Assembly (NCBI GenBank): GCA_000155435.1
Contig: DS990261.1
Span: forward strand, 116,544-180,543
Source: Clostridiales bacterium 1_7_47FAA
GTDB lineage: Bacteria > Bacillota > Clostridia > Lachnospirales > Lachnospiraceae
DNA: 64,000 nt
Reading direction: 5' to 3'
The notes beneath the pieces were generated by a model that saw only the letters and a list, made by a program, of their open reading frames with translations, was not told the DNA's origin and did no database searches. Both the position numbers and the translations under genes were made by a program. Each line of letters starts with the position of its first letter. Position 1 is the stretch's first letter. Positions 23,693 through 32,125 of the stretch are shown in pieces.

Positions 23693-24015
23693 CGGTACCA
23701 TAATATTTTTGAACTTGAAAGCGAGGCGTCTTTTTGTTAATTGTATCTGTTAGTGGAAGATAATGAATCTATGGTGTACAGCAGGTCCGTGCTGCGCAGG
23801 TGATGATGTGCCGGGTATTACCCCGGATACAAAGTAACCTGTGGGCGTTATTTGTTGTACCATCATCCCTGACAGATGGACATATAGAAGTGTGTGCTGC
23901 GGCGTGTGGATGCAGCACCTGGCAGACCTATGTGACGAAACCTGTTGGTGGATGTCCATGGGTTTTTTATTTTCCATTTTTATTCTCATGAAACGGATTG
24001 TAAGGAATAAGCAGA

Positions 24016-25959
24016 ATGGAAAGGAATACAGATACAATGAATCATACATTTGACGCGGTTGCATTTACGGAAATCATAGGACAGCTGGAAGGATACGCTA
24101 ATTCACCCCAGGCAAAGGAAAAGATAAGGGACCTTAAGCCATACCTGGATGAAGGGGAACTGAAACGGAACATGAGGGACACCACCCAGGCCAGACAGAT
24201 GCTGGACCTCCTTGGCACGCCTCCCCTTCCTGTCATGGAACAGGTTGGCCGCATTGTGGAAAAGGCAGTGCTTGGGGAGCTGCTGCTTCCGGAAGAGATG
24301 GAAGAGGTAGGGATGTTCCTGGCAGCCGTCAGGCGGATGCAGGCATATCTGGAACGTGGGAAGATGCATCACATCCCGGCTGCATTTTACAGTGATGATT
24401 TATCTCCCCTTACGGAACTGAAGGAGGAGATAGAGCGGTCGGTGCGCCATGGCCGGGTCGATGACCATGCATCCGGCGCCCTTTGGGGAATCCGCAAGGA
24501 AATCCGCGGCCTGGAGGAAAAGATTAAGGATAAGGCGGAATCCCTGTTAAAAAATAATAAAAAGTATATGTCCGAAGCCTTTGTGGTCACCAGGAACCAC
24601 AGGCTGTGCCTTCCTGTAAAGAAAGAGTATAAGTCCAGGGTGCCTGGCAGCGTCATAGACAGTTCATCCACAGGGGCCACGGTGTTTATTGAACCGGAAA
24701 CAGTGGCAAGGCTTCAGGACCAGAGGGAAATCCTGCTGGTGGAGGAGGACTGCGAGGAGAGGAAAATCCTCTACAGCCTGATGGACATGATTGCATCCCA
24801 GGAGCCATCCATAAAAGGCAACCTGGAAACCCTGGCAAAGCTGGACTTCATCTTTGCAAAAGGCAAGCTCAGCGCACAGATGGAGGCAAGGGAACCTGCC
24901 ATCAACACCGAAGGGCGTATCTGCCTGAAGGATGCCAGGCACCCCCTGCTGCCTTCTGAATCCAATGTGCCCCTGCAGTTTGAAATCGGCGGTGAGAAAC
25001 GCGGAATGATCATAACAGGCCCCAATACAGGCGGCAAGACCGTGGCCATAAAGACTGTGGGACTTTTCACGCTGATGGCCGGATGCGGGCTGCATCTGCC
25101 CTGCGCTTACGGCGATGTGGCCATGAGGAACCTGGTGCTCTGCGATATAGGCGACGGGCAGGACCTTGCGGATAACCTGTCAACATTTTCAGCCCATATC
25201 ACCAATGTGATGGATATACTCCGCAGGGCCACCAGGGACAGCCTGGTAATCCTGGATGAACTTGGCTCCGGCACGGACCCGGCTGAGGGAATGGGGATTG
25301 CCATCGCCATACTGGAAGAACTGCGCCTTCGCGGCTGCCTGTACCTGGTGACCACCCATTACCCGGAGGTCAAGTCCTATGCAAGGAAACATGGGGAAAT
25401 CATCAGTGCCAGGATGGCGTTTGACAGGGAAAACCTAAGGCCCCTTTACCGCCTGGAGATGGGCAAGTCCGGGGACAGCTGTGCGCTGTATATTGCAAAG
25501 CGCCTGGGAATGCCGGGACACATGCTTAAGGTGGCCGCAGGGGAGGCTTATGGGGATATCAAGGAAAGCCTGAAGCAGGAACTGGGGCTGGAACAGAAGG
25601 AAGAGGAGGGCATAAAAAGGATATATGAACCGGGTATCACGGTTATGAAAAAGAGGACGGAGTCCACGGATGTATCCGGGATATTCTCAAGAGGCGACAG
25701 CGTAAGCGTGGAACCGGCCGGGGAGCCTGGCATCGTGGTAAAGCCTGCGGACTTAAAGGGAAATGTCCTGGTTCAGGTGAAGAGGGAAAAGCGCCTGGTA
25801 AATTACAAGCGCCTGAAACTCAGGGTCAAGGCGGACCGGCTGTATCCGGAGGACTATGATTTCTCCATTATCTTTGACAGCGTGGAGAACCGTAAGGCCA
25901 GACATGCCATGGAACGGAAGTTCCAAGCGGGCAGGGAAGTTAAGGTTGAGGAATACTAA
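24016..25959 (+). CDS. MutS2-like ATPase lacking the Smr domain
   Basis: A 647-residue MutS-superfamily ATPase. Residues about 1-290 form the helical clamp/lever region, with GSVIDSSSTGATVFIEPETV typical of MutS2. The ATPase core has Walker A GPNTGGKT, then STFSAHITNVMDILRRA, Walker B LVILDELGSGTDP and a THYPEVK segment. Canonical MutS2 is about 780 residues and ends in a Smr endonuclease domain. Here the protein ends after the KOW-like region and Smr is absent, so any role in recombination control or ribosome rescue would rely on ATPase action alone or on a separate nuclease. Either ATG 24016 or 24037 could serve as start. Confidence 0.88.
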   Translation: MERNTDTMNHTFDAVAFTEIIGQLEGYANSPQAKEKIRDLKPYLDEGELKRNMRDTTQARQMLDLLGTPPLPVMEQVGRIVEKAVLGELLLPEEMEEVGMFLAAVRRMQAYLERGKMHHIPAAFYSDDLSPLTELKEEIERSVRHGRVDDHASGALWGIRKEIRGLEEKIKDKAESLLKNNKKYMSEAFVVTRNHRLCLPVKKEYKSRVPGSVIDSSSTGATVFIEPETVARLQDQREILLVEEDCEERKILYSLMDMIASQEPSIKGNLETLAKLDFIFAKGKLSAQMEAREPAINTEGRICLKDARHPLLPSESNVPLQFEIGGEKRGMIITGPNTGGKTVAIKTVGLFTLMAGCGLHLPCAYGDVAMRNLVLCDIGDGQDLADNLSTFSAHITNVMDILRRATRDSLVILDELGSGTDPAEGMGIAIAILEELRLRGCLYLVTTHYPEVKSYARKHGEIISARMAFDRENLRPLYRLEMGKSGDSCALYIAKRLGMPGHMLKVAAGEAYGDIKESLKQELGLEQKEEEGIKRIYEPGITVMKKRTESTDVSGIFSRGDSVSVEPAGEPGIVVKPADLKGNVLVQVKREKRLVNYKRLKLRVKADRLYPEDYDFSIIFDSVENRKARHAMERKFQAGREVKVEEY

Positions 25960-26101
25960 TCCGTTCATGATGTGGCGGGGGCCGCGGCTGGCCGGTCCTG
26001 CCACATCGGATTTACAAGTAGTTTACTGCATGTAAGTTTTTATAAAGGGCATATATGTAACAGTTTAAACTAGATGGTGGGATTGGGCGCATGAAAAATT
26101 C

Positions 26102-26130
26102 TTGCATGTAATGATAAGAAATGTTACAAT
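26102..26130 (+). promoter_or_regulatory. Promoter of antitoxin-type sRNA, locus B
   Basis: TTGCAT and TACAAT with 17-bp spacing. Confidence 0.7.
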
Positions 26131-26136
26131 ATAGAT

Positions 26137-26228
26137 ATAAAGAGGAACAACCGCCCACAAGGTGGGTTGACCAGTAAGAAGATAGAAACTCCACCCTGCT
26201 ACTCGCCAAAGTTTAGGGGTGGTTTTTC
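26137..26228 (+). ncRNA. Antitoxin-type sRNA, type I toxin-antitoxin locus B
   Basis: A ~90-nt RNA with a 5' hairpin (CCGCCCAC/GTGGG region) and a terminator made by CCACCC and GGGGTGG plus TTTTTC. The 15-nt stretch CCACCCTGCTACTCG (26191-26205) recurs with 13 of 15 matches at 26363-26377, inside the toxin gene's 5' leader. This direct-repeat layout gives the two convergent RNAs complementary sequence, as in the par/Fst system. Confidence 0.7.
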
Positions 26229-26237
26229 TATGTTAAG

Positions 26238-26324
26238 CTAGTGACAAATCAAATAAATGAATGTCAGTAACGCTAAAATAAACATTCCAAAAGCCATAAG
26301 GTCTTTAAAATCGAAATGTTTCAT
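26238..26324 (-). CDS. Small hydrophobic toxin-like peptide (28 aa), locus B
   Basis: A 28-residue peptide: charged MKHFDFKD start, then one hydrophobic helix (LMAFGMFILALLTFIYLI). The ATG at 26324 has GGAGGTGA six bases upstream. It is identical in sequence to the locus C peptide. The upstream minus-strand promoter has TTGCCG but a poor -10 (CCTACT at 26399-26394), where locus C has TATACT, so this copy may be weakly expressed. Putative membrane-acting type I toxin (inference from size, hydropathy and the convergent sRNA). Confidence 0.72.
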   Translation of the reverse strand: MKHFDFKDLMAFGMFILALLTFIYLICH

Positions 26325-26644
26325 AGACATCACCTCCATCCTATGTAGAATGAAGGTCAACGCCACCCTGCAACACGATTGCTCCCTAAGAAAAGTAGGG
26401 CATATATACAAGAAACGGCAACATATTCTTTTATCAGCAGCCCGTTTCATAGTCTGTATATGGTAAGCAGTTTCTTGTAAACTGACCTAAAGATTGCTTT
26501 TAATAACATAGAAAGCCGCATGTCTGCCGATAATGCAGGCAGAAGGGATACCGACCAGGACCGGCCGGCATTGCGGATCAGGGATTGCTGCTGTGGGTAA
26601 GGAAATGTGGGACAGCCAAAATGAAAGGTACGGAGTAACATATC

Positions 26645-27805
26645 ATGAAGACACTGGGGACAAAGCGCATTGATGTAAAAAAACATAACAGGGGACAGAT
26701 CTTAAAACTGATTGCCACCGGGACCTGCAACAACCGTGTGGAACTGGTGGCCCACATGGGCATGACCAAGATGGCCATAACCAATATGGTGTCGGAGCTG
26801 GCGGATAAGGGACTTGTAAAAGAGGGCGGTGTGGACCAGTGCGATGGTGTGGGCCGCAATCCCATCAGCCTGAGGATACCGGAGGGCGCGCCGAAAACCA
26901 TTGGGATTCTGATCCTCAGGGACCGGTGTGAGGCCGTGCTCTGCGATTTTTATCTGAATGTGCAGTACAGGAAGACGGTCATGCTGCAGCAGCCGGATAA
27001 AAGGGAACTGATATCCATCATTTACGCTCTGACAGATGCCATGCTCGGATATGAAAAGAACATTCTGGGGATTGGGATTGCCAGTATCGGTCCCATTGAT
27101 TTTGACCGGGGCATGATACTGAACCCGCCCTACTTTTACGGTATCCATGACATACCGGTGGCCAGTCTTTTGGAGGACAGGTATTCCCTTCCCGTGTTCA
27201 TGGACCATGACAACCAAAGCGCGGCCCTGGCAGAACTTCTCTATGGGAATGGAAAGAACAGGGACAGCTTCATGCTTTTAGGCATGGCAAGGGGCGTGGG
27301 CTGCGGTATTGTAAAAAACGGGGCATTGTATGTGGATTCCAGGAAACTGGCGCCCGAGGTCGGCCATGTGAGCATTGACTACAGGGGAAAGAAGTGTATC
27401 TGCGGAAACCGCGGCTGCCTGGAACTGTATGTTAACACGGATGAAATCCTAGGCCGCCTGAGGAAGGCAACGGGCCAGTCCTTAAGCTTTGCCGGATTCT
27501 GCCATATGAAGGAAACGGACCGGATGTGCGAGATATTCGAGGATGTGACGGAAAAGATAACTTCCGCGCTGGTGAGTACCGTAAACCTGCTGAACCTGGA
27601 CCTGGTCCTGCTTGGATATGATGGGGTCCATCTGCCTGAAAAGTATGTGAAACAGCTGGAGGATGGGATCAATGAATTGAAATTCGCCAGGGACAGGAGC
27701 AGGACCGGGGTAAAAAGGGCGTATTTCGGGGAAGATTCACAGCTGTTGGGAGCTGTCTGTAATGTGCTGAATCAGGTGTATGAGGGGAATATATTGTTGG
27801 ATTAG
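26645..27805 (+). CDS. ROK-family transcriptional repressor
   Basis: A 386-residue NagC/XylR-type regulator. A winged HTH at residues about 15-70 (NRVELVAHMGMTKMAITNMVSEL, cited only by its ends NRVEL and VSEL) is followed by a ROK sugar-kinase-like domain. The ROK zinc motif CICGNRGCLELY is present. It likely binds a sugar or sugar phosphate and represses a sugar operon. The PfkB-kinase operon 225 bp downstream carries a TTAGTA-N9-TACTAA element over its promoter, a good candidate site. The first eight codons are duplicated at 51051. A strong terminator follows. Confidence 0.9.
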   Translation: MKTLGTKRIDVKKHNRGQILKLIATGTCNNRVELVAHMGMTKMAITNMVSELADKGLVKEGGVDQCDGVGRNPISLRIPEGAPKTIGILILRDRCEAVLCDFYLNVQYRKTVMLQQPDKRELISIIYALTDAMLGYEKNILGIGIASIGPIDFDRGMILNPPYFYGIHDIPVASLLEDRYSLPVFMDHDNQSAALAELLYGNGKNRDSFMLLGMARGVGCGIVKNGALYVDSRKLAPEVGHVSIDYRGKKCICGNRGCLELYVNTDEILGRLRKATGQSLSFAGFCHMKETDRMCEIFEDVTEKITSALVSTVNLLNLDLVLLGYDGVHLPEKYVKQLEDGINELKFARDRSRTGVKRAYFGEDSQLLGAVCNVLNQVYEGNILLD

Positions 27806-27830
27806 GGATTGGATTTTCAAATATATTTAA

Positions 27831-27873
27831 GGGTGTGCCAGGAGGTAAGCGGATGCCGGGCACGCCCTTTTTG
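27831..27873 (+). terminator. Terminator of the ROK repressor gene
   Basis: GGGTGTGCC pairs with GGCACGCCC, followed by TTTTTG. Confidence 0.8.
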
Positions 27874-27961
27874 TTGTCTTACAGCCTTTTAGACATCTTG
27901 CCATATGTATATCATGCACAAAAATGAACCGGAATTAATATGTAAATTATACAATATTCAA

Positions 27962-27998
27962 TTAGTATATTGACTTTACTAATTAAAGGGCTTATGAT
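27962..27998 (+). promoter_or_regulatory. Promoter with TTAGTA/TACTAA operator before the PfkB-kinase operon
   Basis: TTGACT (27970) and TATGAT (27993) are 17 bp apart. An inverted repeat, TTAGTA-N9-TACTAA (27962-27982), covers the -35 box, so binding would block RNA polymerase. The ROK repressor directly upstream is the natural candidate. A related palindrome, TACTAATTAGTA, lies at 46452-46463. Confidence 0.65.
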
Positions 27999-28029
27999 GG
28001 AAATAAAGTAAGGAAAGGGAGATGATGCT

Positions 28030-28974
28030 GTGGATATCATTACGATTGGGGAGATGGTCATTGACTTTATCCCGGGAACAGAGGAGGGCAGCTATATCCG
28101 CAATCCAGGGGGCGCGCCGGCCAATGTGGCTATTGCAGCGGCCAGGAACGGGCTGTCCGCCGGAATCTTCTGCAAGGTGGGGGACGATGATTTTGGCCGT
28201 TTCCTGATACAGACACTGGAGGACAATCAGGTGACGCCCCTCAGCCCGGAGCTGTGCAGGGAGGCGGTGACCACCATGGCCTTTGTATCGCTCTCGCCCG
28301 GCGGGGAACGGAGCTTCACCTTTGCCAGGAAGCCGGGGGCGGATATGTTCCTGCGCGTATCGGATATCCGGGATGAGTACCTTGCAGGCTGCAAGGTCAT
28401 CCATGGAGGCTCCTGTTCCCTGTCAAAGGGGGAGGCCAGGGCCGCAACCATCCATACGCTGAAACGGGGACATGAGATGGGGAAGATGGTGAGCTTTGAC
28501 GTGAATTACAGAAACCTGATGTGGGACGATGACAGACAGGCGGCCGCGGACACCGTCATGGGCATCCTTCCCTATGTCGACCTCTTAAAAATCTCGGAGG
28601 AAGAGGCAGACATGATTGGAGGGCGGGAAAGCATACACCGGGTCATGAAGCAGAACCAGGTCGCGGTGGTGATTGAAACCCTGGGGGCAGAAGGGGCCGA
28701 GTGCTTTTTCGCCGGAAGTTCCTTTGTGGTAAAGGGACGCAGGGCAAGCGCCATTGTGGACACAACAGGAGCAGGGGATGCGTTCTGGGGAGGCTTCCTT
28801 TCCAGGCTGCTGATAAAAGGCGCTGACCGCACAGGGATATTTACAAGGGAAATCCTGGAGGACGCCATGAGGTACGGCAATGTAAGCGGTTCCCTGTGCA
28901 TCCAGTCCAAGGGGGCCATTGCATCCCTTCCCGCCAGGGCGGAGATTGAACTGTATTTGGAGGAAGACAGATGA
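28030..28974 (+). CDS. PfkB-family sugar kinase (fructokinase-like)
   Basis: A 314-residue ribokinase/PfkB-fold kinase. The N-terminal motif is NPGGAPANVAIAAARNG, and the C-terminal signature DTTGAGDAFWGGF contains the catalytic aspartate. It phosphorylates a sugar, most like fructokinase by overall pattern; in context the substrate could be a ketohexose such as allulose, tagatose or fructose. The start is GTG at 28030, the only in-frame initiator behind AAAGGGA. It is the first gene of a five-gene operon and overlaps the next gene by 4 bp (ATGA). Confidence 0.9.
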   Translation: MDIITIGEMVIDFIPGTEEGSYIRNPGGAPANVAIAAARNGLSAGIFCKVGDDDFGRFLIQTLEDNQVTPLSPELCREAVTTMAFVSLSPGGERSFTFARKPGADMFLRVSDIRDEYLAGCKVIHGGSCSLSKGEARAATIHTLKRGHEMGKMVSFDVNYRNLMWDDDRQAAADTVMGILPYVDLLKISEEEADMIGGRESIHRVMKQNQVAVVIETLGAEGAECFFAGSSFVVKGRRASAIVDTTGAGDAFWGGFLSRLLIKGADRTGIFTREILEDAMRYGNVSGSLCIQSKGAIASLPARAEIELYLEEDR

Positions 28975-29681
28975 GCAAAGAAATATGGAACCATTCCTGC
29001 ATTATTTCACCATCCCTGATTTGCCTGGATCTGTGCAACCTTGAGCAGCAGGCCAAACTGGTGGAGGAAAGCGGCATCCAGATGCTGCATGTGGACATTC
29101 TGGATGGACATTTCAGCCCAAGCATGCCTCTGGGGCTGGAGACGGTAAAGCAGCTGCGCAAGAAGACGGACCTGGAATTTGAGGCCCACGTCATGACGTC
29201 CAATCCCCAATATTTCATTGATGAGCTGTTGGAATGCGGCGTTTCACAGATTGTGTTCCACATCGAGACAGCGGACCATGTGGACGGGCTGTTAAACTAC
29301 ATCCATGGAAAGGGTGTGCGGGCCGGTGTGGCCCTGAAGCCGGGAACCCCCCTGACCGTCCTTGATTATGTCCTGGATAAATGTGACGCTGTCCTGCTGA
29401 TGTTGATTAATCCCGGCTTTGCCCAGTGCGCCGGGGAGGCACAGGTATCCTACGGAGACCGTAAGATCAGGGACTTGAGGAAGATGATAGACCACAGGGG
29501 ACTGGATACCAGGATCATCCTGGACGGCAGGATTTCCCCCAAGAATATAGAGGATTACGGCAGGGGGATTGCCAATATATTCGTGGCGGGAAGCACCTGT
29601 ATCAAGAAGGATGATCTGGCGGGAAGCCTGAAAGCGGTCAATGACCTGGCACAAACCCTGAATGAGGATTCTAAGGAGTGA
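28971..29681 (+). CDS. Ribulose-phosphate 3-epimerase family protein (allulose-6-phosphate epimerase-like)
   Basis: A 236-residue TIM-barrel epimerase. Diagnostic segments are ISPSLICLDL, LHVDILDGHFSPSM (metal ligands His and Asp), FEAHVM, LLMLINPGFAQC and IILDGRISPKN. It interconverts ketose phosphates at C3: ribulose-5-P/xylulose-5-P, or allulose-6-P/fructose-6-P as in AlsE. The operon context with a hexuloisomerase-like protein and hexose-type kinases favours a hexulose phosphate, but this is not certain. The start overlaps the stop of the kinase gene (ATGA) and the stop is 5 bp before the next start. Confidence 0.87.
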   Translation: MSKEIWNHSCIISPSLICLDLCNLEQQAKLVEESGIQMLHVDILDGHFSPSMPLGLETVKQLRKKTDLEFEAHVMTSNPQYFIDELLECGVSQIVFHIETADHVDGLLNYIHGKGVRAGVALKPGTPLTVLDYVLDKCDAVLLMLINPGFAQCAGEAQVSYGDRKIRDLRKMIDHRGLDTRIILDGRISPKNIEDYGRGIANIFVAGSTCIKKDDLAGSLKAVNDLAQTLNEDSKE

Positions 29682-29685
29682 TGAG

Positions 29686-30258
29686 ATGGGATATTACAGC
29701 GATGAGTACAGGAATACATATACAACTGTTTTAAAGGAACTGGATACGGCCCTCGGCAGTGTGGACCCGGCGGCCGTGGAGGCGCTGGCGGATGCGGTGC
29801 TGGATGCGGACCAGGTGTTTTTCGTGGGTGTGGGAAGGGTGCTTCTGTCCCTGCAGGCCATTGCAAAACGTCTGGCGCATCTGGGAATCCGTACCCACTA
29901 TGTGGGGGAAATCACGGAACCCGCCATCACGGGCAATGATCTGTTGATTGTGGGCTCGGGCAGCGGCTCCACCCTGTTTCCCCTGGGGATTGCCAAAAAG
30001 GCAAAGGCGGCAGGGGCCAGGGTGGTGCACATCGGCTCCAATCCGGGCAGTGAGATGAAGGACGTGGCTGAATTCATGGTGCGTATTCCTGTGCGGACCA
30101 AGAATTACCTGGAAGACGAGATTGATTCCGTACAGCCCATGACCTCGCTTTTTGAGCAGGGCCTCCTGATACTGGGGGATACCATTGCCAAGATGATTAT
30201 TGATAAAAAGCAGATTGACATGAAGAGCCTGTGGAAATATCACGCAAATCTGGAGTAG
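29686..30258 (+). CDS. SIS-domain sugar-phosphate isomerase (6-phospho-3-hexuloisomerase-like)
   Basis: A 190-residue single SIS-domain protein. The phosphosugar-binding segments are FFVGVGRVLLS and LLIVGSGSGSTLFP; length and layout match 6-phospho-3-hexuloisomerase (HxlB/PHI). That enzyme converts arabino-3-hexulose-6-P and fructose-6-P. Coupled with the epimerase next door, it could funnel an unusual hexulose phosphate into fructose-6-P, or form a ribulose-monophosphate-like shunt. The ATG at 29686 follows AAGGAG; the longer frame from 29662 overlaps the preceding gene. Confidence 0.85.
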   Translation: MGYYSDEYRNTYTTVLKELDTALGSVDPAAVEALADAVLDADQVFFVGVGRVLLSLQAIAKRLAHLGIRTHYVGEITEPAITGNDLLIVGSGSGSTLFPLGIAKKAKAAGARVVHIGSNPGSEMKDVAEFMVRIPVRTKNYLEDEIDSVQPMTSLFEQGLLILGDTIAKMIIDKKQIDMKSLWKYHANLE

Positions 30259-30322
30259 AGGAAACAGAAGGAAAGGAAACAGAAGGAAAGAATCCAATGT
30301 AAAGAAAACTGGAGTGCATAAA

Positions 30323-31375
30323 ATGAAAAAGGATTGGATGAAATACGCCGGCAGCATGCAGCAGCTGGCTTATGTAAGGCCGGTGGCATACAAAGAGGGG
30401 CGTGCAAAGAACATGAATGCCTGGGAAATCAAATCCGGCCACATGGCCTTCCACGTGATGGCGGATAAATGCCTGGATATATCGGATTTATCGTATAAGG
30501 GCATGAACATGTCATTTATGGCAAAGCCCGGGCTGATGGGACGGGGCCATTATGACACCAATGGACAGGAAGCCCAGAGAAGCATCATGGGCGGACTTCT
30601 TTTCACCTGCGGCCTGGAAACAATCTGCGCGCCCTGCAATGTGGATGGCAGGGATTACCCCATGCACGGCAGGATGAGGACGACGCCTGCTGAACATACG
30701 GGGGCGGACGCCTTCTTTGACGGGGATGAGTATGTGATCTCTGTGAAGGGGGAGATGCGGGAGGCTGAACTGTTCGGTGAGAACATGGTCCTTAGAAGGA
30801 CCATAGAGACAAGGCTGGGTTCCAACTCCATCCTGGTTACGGATGAGATTGAGAACCAGGCATTCCGTCCGGAACCCCTGATGCTGCTCTATCACTGCAA
30901 CATGGGATATCCCTTTTTAGATGAAACCTGCGAGCTGGTGCTGCCGGTTAAAAAGGTGTCTGGAAGGGAAGCATTTGCAGAACAGCATGTGGACAGATGG
31001 AACTGGATGGATGAACCGAAACCAAATGAACCGGAATACGTTTTCCTCCATGACATGGCTGAGGATGAATCGGGCAATACCATGGCCATGGTGGTGAACC
31101 ATGGCAGGGAACTGGCCCTTTGCCTGGAATTCAACCGTAAGAACCTGCCTTACTTCATGGAATGGAAGTCCATGGCTTCCGGGGATTATGCCCTTGGGCT
31201 GGAACCCTCCAACTCCAGCGTGTACGGCAAGCCGTATCATATCAGCCAGGATAAGGTCCATTACCTGCAGCCCTTTGAGAAGGAAGTGAACCAGATCCGG
31301 TTCACGGTGCTGGAGGGTGAGGAAGCAATCGGGAACTGCCGGGAACGGATGAATAAAATAAAAGGAGAATCATAA
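30323..31375 (+). CDS. DUF4432 / aldose-1-epimerase-fold protein
   Basis: A 350-residue protein of the galactose-mutarotase-like fold, DUF4432 type. Supporting segments are GLLFTCGLETICAPC, PMHGRMRTTPAEH, HCNMGYPFLDE and AMVVNHGRELALCLEF, with conserved His and Glu residues in positions like the mutarotase active site. It probably acts on free sugars or sugar derivatives, easing anomer conversion or isomerisation before metabolism; the exact reaction is unknown for this group. ATG 30323 follows GGAG. Its stop overlaps the start of the lyxose isomerase gene by one base. Confidence 0.8.
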   Translation: MKKDWMKYAGSMQQLAYVRPVAYKEGRAKNMNAWEIKSGHMAFHVMADKCLDISDLSYKGMNMSFMAKPGLMGRGHYDTNGQEAQRSIMGGLLFTCGLETICAPCNVDGRDYPMHGRMRTTPAEHTGADAFFDGDEYVISVKGEMREAELFGENMVLRRTIETRLGSNSILVTDEIENQAFRPEPLMLLYHCNMGYPFLDETCELVLPVKKVSGREAFAEQHVDRWNWMDEPKPNEPEYVFLHDMAEDESGNTMAMVVNHGRELALCLEFNRKNLPYFMEWKSMASGDYALGLEPSNSSVYGKPYHISQDKVHYLQPFEKEVNQIRFTVLEGEEAIGNCRERMNKIKGES

Positions 31376-32058
31376 TGAAACGATCAGAAATCAACGCAGT
31401 CATTAAAAAGTTTGAAGCCCTGATGAAGGAGCACTGTTTTGAGCTTCCTCCTTTCCTGGGTTTTACGCCGGAGGAGTGGCAGGACAAGGGACATGAGTAT
31501 GATGAGATACGGGATAACATGCTGGGATGGGATGTGACGGATTACGGCGAGGGGGATTTTGACAAGCTGGGCCTTGCGCTGATTACCATCCGCAACGGTA
31601 ATGTACATAACCCGAAGTATCAGAAACCCTATGCAGAGAAAATCATCATGTGTGACAGCGGGCAGGTATCCCCCATGCATTTCCACTGGGGCAAGATGGA
31701 GGACATCATCAACCGCGGCGGCAATGACATTGAATTTACCCTTTATAACGCGGACAAGGAGACGGAACAGCTGGCTGACACGGACGTGGTGATCTGCCAG
31801 GACGGACGCCGGTACACCATGCCCGCCGGAACCAAGGTAATCCTGCACCCAGGTGAAAGCCTGACCCTGTATCCGTACCTGTACCACGAGTTCATCATAC
31901 CCGAAGGCGGCCCTGTGCTGATTGGGGAAGTATCCATGTGCAATGATGACAATACGGACAACCGTTTCCTGAACCCGCTGGGAAGATTCCCAACCATAGA
32001 AGAAGATGAGGCGCCTTACAGGCTGCTCTGTAACGAGTACCCGCCGGCAAAGGATTGA
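31375..32058 (+). CDS. D-lyxose ketol-isomerase (cupin)
   Basis: A 227-residue cupin-type sugar isomerase. The metal-site segments are MHFHWGKMEDIIN (two His and one Glu) and YPYLYHEF (His). The C-terminal GEVSMCNDDNTDNRF segment is typical of D-lyxose isomerases (E. coli YdaE-like and clostridial enzymes). It interconverts D-lyxose with D-xylulose and often D-mannose with D-fructose. With xylulokinase and transketolase encoded close by, the product can enter the pentose-phosphate pathway. It is the last gene of the operon; its start overlaps the preceding stop (TAATG). Confidence 0.9.
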   Translation: MKRSEINAVIKKFEALMKEHCFELPPFLGFTPEEWQDKGHEYDEIRDNMLGWDVTDYGEGDFDKLGLALITIRNGNVHNPKYQKPYAEKIIMCDSGQVSPMHFHWGKMEDIINRGGNDIEFTLYNADKETEQLADTDVVICQDGRRYTMPAGTKVILHPGESLTLYPYLYHEFIIPEGGPVLIGEVSMCNDDNTDNRFLNPLGRFPTIEEDEAPYRLLCNEYPPAKD

Positions 32059-32125
32059 TCATAATCCGCCCGGGGGACCGTTAAGGGGTGGAAATGCCGC
32101 AGGCGGGGAACCTGCGGCATCTGCA

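Larger units (their letters stand above)
26036..26669. repeat. ~630-bp duplicated segment, copy B (toxin-antitoxin locus plus ROK gene start)
   Basis: This segment is repeated at 50447-51075. It runs from TTTTTATAAAGGGCATATA through toxin-antitoxin locus B and the ROK leader to the eighth codon of the ROK gene. Copy B carries the intact ROK gene; copy C carries only its first codons. Confidence 0.9.

Noticed and set aside
23750..24064. ORFs on both strands upstream of the MutS2-like gene
   Set aside because: Short, no RBS and no recognisable domain; the region is better read as a leader after the promoter at 23664.
26447..26901. Minus-strand ORFs opposite the ROK leader
   Set aside because: They recur in the duplicated copy near 50975-51277 only because the DNA is duplicated; no RBS, no family.
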